Assembly (NCBI GenBank): GCA_030607895.1
Contig: JAUWJC010000289.1
Location: 1-5,836, forward strand
Length of the DNA: 5,836 nucleotides
Source of the DNA: Pirellulales bacterium
GTDB taxonomy: Bacteria > Planctomycetota > Planctomycetia > Pirellulales > Thermoguttaceae
Direction of reading: 5' to 3'
The translations under genes were made by a program, and so were the position numbers. Shown here one piece after another: positions 1-5,122 of this stretch. The notes under the pieces are model-generated. The model saw nothing but the letters and a program-made list of their open reading frames with translations. It was not told the origin of the DNA and did no database searches. How positions within the stretch are numbered: the stretch's first letter is position 1; every line of letters begins with the position of its first letter.

Positions 1-111
1 ATTTGTATGCGAATTCAACGCCGGATCAAGCCATTCAACCGGCTTCACGAACTTGGGACAACCACTTTCGGTGCGGTTCCAGAGCATTCACATAGAAAAC
101 GGTAGAGTCAG
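1..111. other. Left-edge stretch with no supported gene
   Basis: I see no gene, RNA or clear repeat here. One frame stays open from the window edge to a TAG at about 103-105 and could be the last ~34 codons of an upstream plus-strand gene, but the translation has no recognisable motif. The unannotated DNA continues into the composite inverted repeat that starts at about 112. Confidence 0.4.
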
Positions 112-131
112 GAAAGTTGAAAGTTGAGAGG
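112..131. repeat. Outer left arm: two AAAGTTG heptads
   Basis: The sequence reads AAAGTTG twice in tandem followed by AGAGG. Its reverse complement (CCTCTCAACTTTCAACTTT) is the same kind of 7-nt unit, CAACYYT, that forms the long array at 362-424. The two therefore make an inverted pair with the 181-365 palindrome between them. What it does is unknown. Confidence 0.65.
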
Positions 132-180
132 TAGTGAAGGATGAACGCGGCCGCTTGCGGCTTCGCAACGTCAGCGAGTA

Positions 181-365
181 GCTAGTTCCTGTTGAGGAAA
201 GTCTCCCCTCTCCCTTTGGGAGAGGGGCCGGGGGTGAGGGCTGAAGATGCCTTGGAACTGTAAACGCCCGAAATCAAAAGGCTTGCTCTAACGTACCCTC
301 ACCCTAACCCTCTCCCAAAGGGAGAGGGGACTAACTGCCAACCGTTTTCCGCAACAGAAACTAAC
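181..365. repeat. Large imperfect inverted repeat, 185 bp
   Basis: Two blocks on the left pair with two blocks on the right. Positions 181-200 match the reverse complement of 346-365 at 17 of 20 bases. Positions 204-240 match the reverse complement of 295-330 almost throughout. A unique ~54-base centre (241-294) separates the arms. Within each inner arm lies a near-perfect hairpin: CCCCTCTCCC/GGGAGAGGGG around TTT at 205-227, and CCCTCTCCC/GGGAGAGGG around AAA at 308-328. Each hairpin is followed or preceded by a GGGTGAGGG-type tail. Hairpins of this CTCTCCC-GGGAGAG type are, from general knowledge, dispersed intergenic repeats in several bacterial groups. No transposase is encoded, so it is either a non-autonomous (MITE/REP-like) element or a structural repeat. 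It lies downstream of the export gene on the minus strand, but there is no clear T-tract after the hairpins, so I do not call it a terminator. Confidence 0.8.
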
Positions 366-424
366 TTTCAACTCTCAACTCTCAACCTTCAACCTTCAAC
401 CCTCAACTTCAACTTTCAACTTTT
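362..424. repeat. Heptanucleotide array, unit CAACYYT
   Basis: From 369 the sequence steps in register as CAACTCT, CAACTCT, CAACCTT, CAACCTT, CAACCCT, a shortened CAACTT, CAACTTT and CAACTTT. It begins with a degenerate TAACTTT unit. The array runs into the stop codon of the export gene (complement of 425-427). Its 7-nt period is not a codon multiple, and it has no open frame of interest. It resembles in form the short tandemly repeated heptanucleotides (STRR) described in filamentous cyanobacteria, although the unit is different. Confidence 0.85.
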
Positions 425-1582
425 TCAAAACAACACGGTCCTGCTGCCCACGCTGACTCGGACGATGGTCTTGAGGACTTCTTCCACGAGCGTCGCCGGG
501 GTCTCTTCCACGGAAACGATATCGCCCGGGGCAAGCAGAACGTTGTTCGCTTTACCGTCTGCCTTGGCTTCTCGAAGGCTGACGTTTACCACAACGGGTT
601 CTTCTTCGCCGGGTACGCGGCGAATAATGTGTATTTTGTTGGCCATGCGCATCTTGCTTCCGCCGGCCCAGGCCAAGGCATCGAGCACTCGCGGCTGTTG
701 GCCCGCCGGGTAGGGGAAGTCGTTCGGCTTGCCGACCAGCCCGATCACGTGGATCGGTTCCAGATTCCGCTCCCTTACGATCACTTCGTCTCCGTCGGCC
801 AGGTAGTAGCCCGGGTTTCGTGCATCGACCGGGCCGGCCAGGCTGACGTGAAAAACGGTGGGGCCTCCCGAGCCGGCCGTCTGGTGAGCGGTCTGTTCCA
901 CCGTGCCTTCCCTGGCTACTCGCTGCCCGTCCGGACGAAACAAGCCGGGGCTGCCGCCGGGTGGGGCCGCGCGACGGACTTCCACGGTGAGTCCGGCGTT
1001 GTCGCTAAAACCTCCCGCCGACAAAATTGCAGCGGCCAGGGAACTGAAGCCGGACGGCTTATATCCGCGAGCCAGTGAATACTCACCCGGCTTGTTCACC
1101 GCACCACCCACCATGACCACGTTCTTCCGCTTGTCCTTCACGCCAACGGCAACGTGCGGATTGCGGTACAATTGTCGCTGCGTGCCCGCCGCCACAATCG
1201 CCCGCGCCGCAACCTCCGACGTCAATCCGGCCAGTGCCACCTGGCGAATCGACGGGATATCGGCCATGCCGTTCTCGCCAACTTGAACCAGCAGGGGAGT
1301 GGTGGGCAGACCGGCAAATCCGCTGTTGATCGTCACCTCCAGCAGATCGCCCCGATTGATCCGGTCGCTCTTGACCAACACGGGCGGCAAGTTGCTCAGG
1401 TCGGGTTTCGGCACCGGCTGGGCCAGGAACCTGTTCGGCAGGGCAGCCGGCCGGTATATCCGATGTGCGCAGCCGCTGGTACCCAACAGAGCCAGCATCG
1501 AGATAACTACCGCCGCGCAAGCACAAGACGTCGCCGCCCGACTCCAGAGTCCACCCGATACTGCTAGCATCCAATAATCCAT
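425..1582 (-). CDS. Wza-like polysaccharide export lipoprotein (Poly_export + SLBB)
   Basis: This 385-residue protein is predicted to form the outer-membrane channel through which exopolysaccharide or capsule leaves the cell. Residues 1-38 look like a lipoprotein signal: a long hydrophobic stretch (about 20-34) then G-T-S-G-C, with Cys38 as the probable lipidation site. The Thr at -3 makes the lipobox non-canonical. Residues about 70-150 form the polysaccharide export domain (INRGDLLEVTI; ADIPSIRQVALAGLT). Two SLBB ligand-binding domains follow: about 154-271 (VVMVGGAVNKPGEYSLARG) and about 277-358 (IHVIGLVGKPNDFPYPAG, ending in LLAPGDIVSVEE). The last ~22 residues could be the amphipathic helix that forms the pore in Wza. 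Length matches Wza (about 380). The ATG at 1582 is chosen because it gives the full signal; Met5 at 1570 is an alternative. No strong Shine-Dalgarno is visible. No polysaccharide synthesis genes are in the window. The family call is firm; the specific polymer is unknown. Confidence 0.9.
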   Translation of the reverse strand: MDYWMLAVSGGLWSRAATSCACAAVVISMLALLGTSGCAHRIYRPAALPNRFLAQPVPKPDLSNLPPVLVKSDRINRGDLLEVTINSGFAGLPTTPLLVQVGENGMADIPSIRQVALAGLTSEVAARAIVAAGTQRQLYRNPHVAVGVKDKRKNVVMVGGAVNKPGEYSLARGYKPSGFSSLAAAILSAGGFSDNAGLTVEVRRAAPPGGSPGLFRPDGQRVAREGTVEQTAHQTAGSGGPTVFHVSLAGPVDARNPGYYLADGDEVIVRERNLEPIHVIGLVGKPNDFPYPAGQQPRVLDALAWAGGSKMRMANKIHIIRRVPGEEEPVVVNVSLREAKADGKANNVLLAPGDIVSVEETPATLVEEVLKTIVRVSVGSRTVLF

Positions 1583-1606
1583 CTAAAGACCCGAGGAACC
1601 GCCAGA

Positions 1607-1687
1607 ACCGAAAAAGGGACCAGGTTTAATTTGCCGGAACGGCCCGAAGGGTGCTTCGCACAAATTAAACATGGTCCCTTTTTCGGT
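1607..1687. repeat. Near-perfect palindrome with ~27-bp arms
   Basis: The left arm (1607-1633) and right arm (1661-1687) are reverse complements with a single mismatch; each contains AAAAAGGGACCA and TTTAATTT. The 27-base centre holds a second hairpin, CGAAG-GGTG-CTTCG (1645-1658), and a small CCG-GAA-CGG. The element ends 24 bases before the export gene's ATG, on the far side from rarA. From general knowledge, the core GGGACNNGTTTAATTT resembles a motif that recurs in planctomycete intergenic repeats. The run of T on either side of the long stem means it could also act as a bidirectional terminator. No protein is encoded. Confidence 0.85.
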
Positions 1688-1751
1688 CTCGAACAACCGC
1701 ACGCCGAATACTGACAGAATGCGCAGAATTCCCGCGAAAAGCAGAGGGCGG

Positions 1752-1781
1752 TTAATATCAGAGAACCCGGGTCGAGGTCAA
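1752..1781 (-). promoter_or_regulatory. Candidate sigma70-type promoter for the export gene
   Basis: Read on the minus strand, TTGACC (complement of 1776-1781; 5 of 6 to TTGACA) is followed after 18 bases by TATTAA (complement of 1752-1757; 4 of 6 to TATAAT). Transcription would start near 1745 and give a leader of about 160 bases that includes the whole 1607-1687 palindrome. The match is moderate and could be chance. Confidence 0.4.
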
Positions 1782-1821
1782 CCTCAGTTGCCTTTTTCCG
1801 GGGCAAACACCGTCCTACCAC

Positions 1822-1841
1822 CCCCCCTGAGGACAGGGAGG
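1822..1841 (-). terminator. Possible hairpin terminator after rarA
   Basis: On the minus strand CCTCCCTG pairs with CAGGGGGG across a TCCT loop, giving an 8-bp GC-rich stem with one G-T wobble. It starts about 26 bases past the rarA stop. No T-run follows, so it is at best an imperfect intrinsic terminator. Confidence 0.3.
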
Positions 1842-1867
1842 CTCGAATATCTGGGCGGCTCGGACAT

Positions 1868-3190
1868 CTACGGCTTGCGCGACTGGCGTAATCGGGTGCG
1901 AATCGCTTCGAGACGCTCGGCCAGCTCGCGTTCGAATCCGCGGTCGACCGGACGATAGTACTCCCGTTGGACGCCCAAATAGTCTTGGGAGGCAACTGCG
2001 TCGGGATGATCGTGGGCGTACTGATAGCCTTCGCCGTGTCCCAGCCGCTTGGCGCCCGGATAGTGCCGATCGCGCAGATGGACCGGCACCGGCAGGAGAC
2101 GATTCTCGCGGACATCCTGCCGGGCTTCCATGATAGCCAGCGTTGCCGCGTTCGATTTCGGCGCGCAGGCCAGGTAGGTGACTGCTTGGGCCAGCGTCAA
2201 TTGGCACTCCGGCAGGCCCACCAACTCGCAGGCCTGGGCCGCCGACACCGCCACCCGAAGTGCCGCCGGATCGGCGTTGCCCACGTCTTCGCTGGCCAGG
2301 ATTACCAACCGCCGGGCGAGAAAACGGACGTCCTCGCCTCCTTCGAGCATTCGGGCGAGCCAGTAGATGGCCGCGTCGGGGTCGCTCCCGCGGATGCTCT
2401 TTATCAAGGCGCTTATCGAATCGTAGTGTGCGTCGCCCGCCCTGTCGTATTGAATGGCCTTACGCTGGACCGATTCCTCGGCAAGCCGGCGGGTGAATTC
2501 AATCGGCGAGATATCGGCGGAAAGCACTCCAATTTCCAATGCCGATAATGCACGCCGGGCATCGCCATCGCTCACCTCGGCCAGGAACTCGAGGGCATCG
2601 TCGTGCATGTGGATTTCGTAGTCCCCCAGTCCCCGTTGGTTGTCGGCCAGCGCGCGACGCAAGAGTGTCTTGATATGGTCCGTCGAAAGCGGCTCGAATT
2701 GGAACACCCGGCTACGGCTGACCAATGGGCTGTTGATCGCAAAGAAGGGATTCTCGGTCGTGGCGCCGGTCAACACCACGATACCCTGCTCGACGTCGGG
2801 CAGCAGCACATCCTGTTGCGCCTTGTTGAAGCGGTGGATTTCGTCGATAAACAGGAGGGTTTTCTGGCCGGTGGCCGACAGGCAGTCGCAGGCGTCGGTC
2901 AGTATCTCGCGTAGTTCTTTCACGCCGCTGGCGACCGCGCTGAGTTGCCGGAACCGGCTTCGGGTTTCGCTGGCCAGGAGCCGCGCTAGGGTCGTCTTCC
3001 CCGTGCCGGGTGGGCCGTAGAAGATCACCGATCCCAGCCGATCGGCTTTCAGCAGCCGGCGGAGCAGCTTCCCCTCACCCAGAAAATGCTCTTGGCCGAC
3101 GAACTCATCGAGCCTGGCCGGCCGCATCCGCGCCGCAAGCGGCTGTGCCTTGAGCCGATTTGCTTCTTCACTGGCGTCGAATAGAGACAT
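1868..3190 (-). CDS. rarA: Replication-associated recombination protein A (RarA/MgsA AAA+ ATPase)
   Basis: This is a 440-residue clamp-loader-like AAA+ ATPase that acts at stalled replication forks and interacts with SSB in characterised homologues. The order of motifs is complete: N-terminal LAARMRPARLDEFVGQEH (19-35), Walker A GPPGTGKTT (59-67), Walker B LLFIDEIHRF (112-121, Asp116-Glu117), sensor 1 TGATTENP (141-148), arginine-finger region SRSR (158-161) and sensor 2 GDARRALSALE (209-219). The MgsA C-terminal tetramerisation domain spans about 250-425, with IRGSDPDAAIYWLARML and ASEDVGNADP. Length is that of the family. The ATG at 3190 is preferred because it has GTGGGGA six bases upstream and gives the usual MSLFD-type beginning. 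A longer frame to 3253 would translate a dispersed repeat. The gene follows the DNA glycosylase gene on the same strand, and the two were probably one operon before an insertion between them. All key residues look intact. Confidence 0.97.
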   Translation of the reverse strand: MSLFDASEEANRLKAQPLAARMRPARLDEFVGQEHFLGEGKLLRRLLKADRLGSVIFYGPPGTGKTTLARLLASETRSRFRQLSAVASGVKELREILTDACDCLSATGQKTLLFIDEIHRFNKAQQDVLLPDVEQGIVVLTGATTENPFFAINSPLVSRSRVFQFEPLSTDHIKTLLRRALADNQRGLGDYEIHMHDDALEFLAEVSDGDARRALSALEIGVLSADISPIEFTRRLAEESVQRKAIQYDRAGDAHYDSISALIKSIRGSDPDAAIYWLARMLEGGEDVRFLARRLVILASEDVGNADPAALRVAVSAAQACELVGLPECQLTLAQAVTYLACAPKSNAATLAIMEARQDVRENRLLPVPVHLRDRHYPGAKRLGHGEGYQYAHDHPDAVASQDYLGVQREYYRPVDRGFERELAERLEAIRTRLRQSRKP

Positions 3191-3194
3191 GAGT

Positions 3195-3201
3195 ATCCCC
3201 A
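3195..3201 (-). promoter_or_regulatory. Ribosome binding site that fixes the rarA start
   Basis: On the minus strand TGGGGAT lies before the ATG at 3190, with six bases between GGGG and the ATG. It supports that start over an in-frame ATG at 3253, which falls inside the palindromic element. Confidence 0.6.
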
Positions 3202-3210
3202 CGTTTTTAG

Positions 3211-3322
3211 TTCGACTGTTTGATTTGTGTAGGGTGGGCATTGCCCACCACAAGATGTCGTATATTGGTGGGCAGTGCCCACCCTACATCTTGGCTACCA
3301 CGGGCGAAGCCAAACAGTCGAA
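3211..3322. mobile_element. MITE-like palindromic element with TIRs and TTAG target duplication
   Basis: The 112-bp element begins TTCGACTGTTTG (3211-3222) and ends with its perfect reverse complement CAAACAGTCGAA (3311-3322). It is flanked on both sides by TTAG (3207-3210 and 3323-3326), as expected of a 4-bp target duplication. Inside are two inverted copies, 3228-3250 and 3266-3288, identical at 22 of 23 positions. Each copy is itself palindromic (GGTGGGCA-N-TGCCCACC). It codes for nothing convincing, so it would be a non-autonomous element moved by a transposase elsewhere. The duplicated TTAG includes the TAA stop of the glycosylase gene (CTAA on the minus strand), so insertion kept that stop intact. 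TTAG fits the YTAR target of IS5-type elements, but the terminal sequence was not matched to any family. An alternative is a nested REP-type hairpin with the flanking TTAG by chance. Confidence 0.7.
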
Positions 3323-3991
3323 TTAGTAGTCGGGTTCCAGCGGTCCGCCGTCGGGCAGCAATTCCTCCAAGGGGCAGCCTTGGCACTTGGGCGTCTTGCG
3401 GCAGTGCTTGTGTCCAACGCGGACTATCAGTGCATGGTATTCGTTGTATAGGGCCGGGTCTTCATTCAAATTGCTCTCGAAATGGTCTTTGATTGCGTGG
3501 TAATCCGCATCGAACTCGATCCAACCGTGCCGGGCGAGCACGCGGTGGGTGTAGGTGTCGACCACGAACGTGGGCAATCCGCCGCCGTAGAGCAGTATCG
3601 AATCGGCCGTCTCCGGGCCGATGCCGTTCACTCCGAGTAATTCCTCGCGCAAGGCAGGAAGCCCCGTGGCGAACATCGTCTCCAGCGAGCCATCGTAGCG
3701 TTCCACAATATAGGCAAGCAGGTTTCTCAGGCGACGCGCCTTGATGCGGAAGTATCCGGCCGGGCGGAGTAGTTCTTCGAGTTCTTCCGGCGGCACCTCG
3801 AAAAGCGCATGGGGTTCAAGCAGATCATGCCGGCGGAGGTTGTCGATTGCCTTTTCGACGTTCTTCCAACTGGTGTTCTGTGTTAGGATGGCCCCAACGA
3901 CCACCTCGAACGGCGATTCGCCCGGCCACCAGTGCTGCGGCCCGAAAGCAGCCAGCAGCCGATCGTAAACTTGGCGGAGCGTGGCGGTCAT
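3323..3991 (-). CDS. Endonuclease III-like HhH-GPD DNA glycosylase
   Basis: This 222-residue base-excision repair protein belongs to the helix-hairpin-helix GPD superfamily and is predicted to remove damaged bases from DNA. Residues 22-47 read WPGESPFEVVVGAILTQNTSWKNVEK in the Nth/MagIII style. The HhH motif is at 119-133 (LGVNGIGPETADSIL) and the catalytic Asp is Asp145 in FVVDTYTHR. Two features differ from classical endonuclease III. The lyase lysine (GVGRKTA) is replaced by Glu127 (GIGPETA). The cluster region has only three cysteines (Cys197, Cys203, Cys206, spaced C-x5-C-x2-C) with no fourth. This suggests a monofunctional glycosylase, closer to the 'endonuclease III-related'/MagIII group than to true Nth, so no gene symbol is given. 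The ATG at 3991 gives the typical start (MTATLRQVYDRLLAAFGP). A TTG at 4042 would add 17 residues with no family resemblance. rarA follows on the same strand. Confidence 0.88.
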   Translation of the reverse strand: MTATLRQVYDRLLAAFGPQHWWPGESPFEVVVGAILTQNTSWKNVEKAIDNLRRHDLLEPHALFEVPPEELEELLRPAGYFRIKARRLRNLLAYIVERYDGSLETMFATGLPALREELLGVNGIGPETADSILLYGGGLPTFVVDTYTHRVLARHGWIEFDADYHAIKDHFESNLNEDPALYNEYHALIVRVGHKHCRKTPKCQGCPLEELLPDGGPLEPDY

Positions 3992-4078
3992 GCTTGGTAG
4001 TTTAGCGGCCGGCGGTGGATGAGCATAGATCCGCCCTTTCAAAACCTGTTCCAGCGGCCTGGGTAGGCAGGTCGAAAC

Positions 4079-4162
4079 AAGGGATTAGGGATTGGGGATT
4101 AGAGCCGATGTGGAAAGCGTGATCCCAAATCCTAAATCAGAAATCGGCAATCAGAAATCCCA
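4079..4162. repeat. Inverted heptanucleotide array, unit NNNGATT
   Basis: The left arm (4079-4102) reads GGGATTA, GGGATTG, GGGATTAG in tandem. The right arm (about 4121-4162), read as its reverse complement, steps as TGGGATT, TCTGATT, GCCGATT, TCTGATT, TAGGATT, TGGGAT, again with a 7-base period. The arms are separated by about 18 bases. The array occupies most of the gap between the divergent glycosylase and protease genes and touches the protease ATG at 4163. Any promoters or ribosome binding sites for these genes must lie within or around it; I see no clear one. Confidence 0.8.
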
Positions 4163-4942
4163 ATGGTTACCCCACCTCGCCACAATCCGCTAGCCCGACT
4201 GGCCGAAAGCTATTGGAACGAATCGCGCCGTCCGCTGGCCAGCTTGGTGTTTATTTCACCCCTTTTGGTTGCCTACGAGGCTGGCCTGTTGTTGCTGGGG
4301 CCACGGGCGGTCCGCAATGGGGCCGATGCCTGGCTGCGGCAACTGCTCGATTGGATGGGTTTTGGCCAGTACTTTCTCTTGCCGCTTCTGATCGTCTGCA
4401 TTCTCCTGGGATGGCACTATACCGTGCGGCGGCCGTGGCGGCTATCCAGCGGGATTCTCTCGGGCATGTTTGTCGAATGCCTGCTGCTGGCGTTCTGCCT
4501 GCGGTTGATCCTACAGTTACAAGGCGCCCTGTTGCAGTCCATCGCGGGGCCGGTTGGCTTGGCTTCCGTCCGGGCGGCCGTGGGGTTGAGCGTTTCGGGA
4601 ACGGTTGGCAACCTGATCGGGTTCCTTGGGGCCGGGATTTATGAAGAACTGGCGTTCAGACTGATACTCCTTTCGGTGCTGGCCTGGGCGATACGCCGGA
4701 TGGGGGCGACCCAGCGGCCGAGTCTGGTTGTGGCCGTGTTGGTGAGTAGCCTGATGTTCGCGGCCGCACATTACGTCGGTCAATACGGCGATCCGGTCGA
4801 TTGGCTTGACGCACAGTTCTGGTTCGGTTTTCTCTTTCGCTTTGTGGCCGGGATATTCTTCAGCGCGTTGTTCATATACCGTGGATTCGGTATCGCTGCC
4901 GGTACACATGCCGGGTACGATATCCTGGTAGGGTTGGTTTGA
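4163..4942 (+). CDS. CPBP-family intramembrane glutamic endopeptidase (Rce1/ABI type)
   Basis: This 259-residue polytopic membrane protein is a predicted site-in-membrane protease of the family that includes eukaryotic Rce1. The three catalytic motifs are present in order: EELAFR at 161-166 (EExxxR), F-A-A-A-H at 199-203 (FxxxH) and H-A-G-Y-D at 249-253 (HxxxD in place of the common HxxxN). About seven hydrophobic segments are visible, roughly 26-46, 69-87, 97-118, 150-175, 188-203, 218-240 and 243-258. There is no cleavable signal. The ATG at 4163 is the first in frame and gives a soluble N-terminus before the first membrane segment. It has no Shine-Dalgarno and directly abuts the heptad array. 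The substrate is unknown: bacterial members have been linked to bacteriocin self-immunity and protein processing, but nothing nearby points to either. It is divergent from the glycosylase gene. Confidence 0.9.
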   Translation: MVTPPRHNPLARLAESYWNESRRPLASLVFISPLLVAYEAGLLLLGPRAVRNGADAWLRQLLDWMGFGQYFLLPLLIVCILLGWHYTVRRPWRLSSGILSGMFVECLLLAFCLRLILQLQGALLQSIAGPVGLASVRAAVGLSVSGTVGNLIGFLGAGIYEELAFRLILLSVLAWAIRRMGATQRPSLVVAVLVSSLMFAAAHYVGQYGDPVDWLDAQFWFGFLFRFVAGIFFSALFIYRGFGIAAGTHAGYDILVGLV

Positions 4943-4959
4943 GTGCTAGCATTCTCCGG

Positions 4960-5013
4960 CCGTGGAACAAGATATCCGCCGCTTGTCAAGCCCGGTTTTT
5001 CGCAATTCCACGG
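4960..5013 (+). terminator. Weak terminator candidate after the protease gene
   Basis: CCGTGGAA (4960-4967) and TTCCACGG (5006-5013) are perfect 8-bp inverted repeats 38 bases apart. Between them is a small GCTT-GTC-AAGC hairpin followed by CCGGTTTTT (T-run 4996-5000). The inner stem is short, so intrinsic termination is only possible. It lies between the end of the protease gene and the next promoter. Confidence 0.3.
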
Positions 5014-5029
5014 AGTGAGAAAACGCCCT

Positions 5030-5058
5030 TTGTCCTTCTTGCCGACAAAGTCTATAAT
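5030..5058 (+). promoter_or_regulatory. Strong sigma70-type promoter for the DUF2617 gene
   Basis: TTGTCC (5030-5035, 4 of 6 to TTGACA) is followed by exactly 17 bases and a perfect TATAAT (5053-5058). Transcription should start near 5065, giving a leader of about 58 bases before the GTG. It is the best promoter match I found in the window and implies that this gene is transcribed separately from the protease gene. Confidence 0.65.
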
Positions 5059-5108
5059 GGGCCTCTGCTGAAAATGACAAACAGCCCCTTGGGCATAACA
5101 TAAACATG

Positions 5109-5114
5109 AAGGGA
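5109..5114 (+). promoter_or_regulatory. Ribosome binding site for the GTG start at 5123
   Basis: AAGGGA ends eight bases before the GTG. In-frame sequence upstream holds no other start codon before a TAA at 5096-5098. The nearby ATG at 5106 is in another frame and stops after seven codons, so GTG is the best start. Confidence 0.55.
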
Positions 5115-5122
5115 TCGTTGTC

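Noticed and set aside
7..105. Short open frame MRIQRRIKPF... at the left edge
   Set aside because: It is only 32 codons, has no ribosome binding site or recognisable motif, and may be the tail of a gene cut by the window edge or chance.
1774..1797. Plus-strand GAGG-TCAA-CCTC hairpin followed by CTTTTT as a terminator
   Set aside because: The stem is only 4 bp and there is no plus-strand gene upstream to terminate; the bases overlap the better-supported minus-strand promoter candidate.
1564..2115. Minus-strand 183-residue open frame across the 1607-1687 palindrome and the 3' end of rarA
   Set aside because: It is out of frame with rarA, which is certain here, and its unique part is a translation of the palindrome.
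3220..3492. Plus-strand open frame with peptides such as VGWALPTT and VGSAHPT
   Set aside because: These peptides come from translating the GGTGGGCA palindromes; the rest is antisense to the glycosylase gene.
3992..4042. TTG-initiated 17-residue extension of the glycosylase
   Set aside because: The added residues do not resemble the family start, and the ATG at 3991 gives the expected N-terminus. Neither start has a strong ribosome binding site, so it is not fully excluded.
4081..4102. Telomere-like GGGATTAGGGATTGGGGATTAG look
   Set aside because: There are only three units with varying bases, and an inverted partner lies nearby inside a chromosomal gene gap. This is a heptad array and not a replicon end.
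4163..4942. CPBP protease as part of a bacteriocin or phage-defence cassette
   Set aside because: No precursor peptide, modification enzyme, transporter or defence gene is adjacent; neighbours are a repair gene and a DUF2617 gene.
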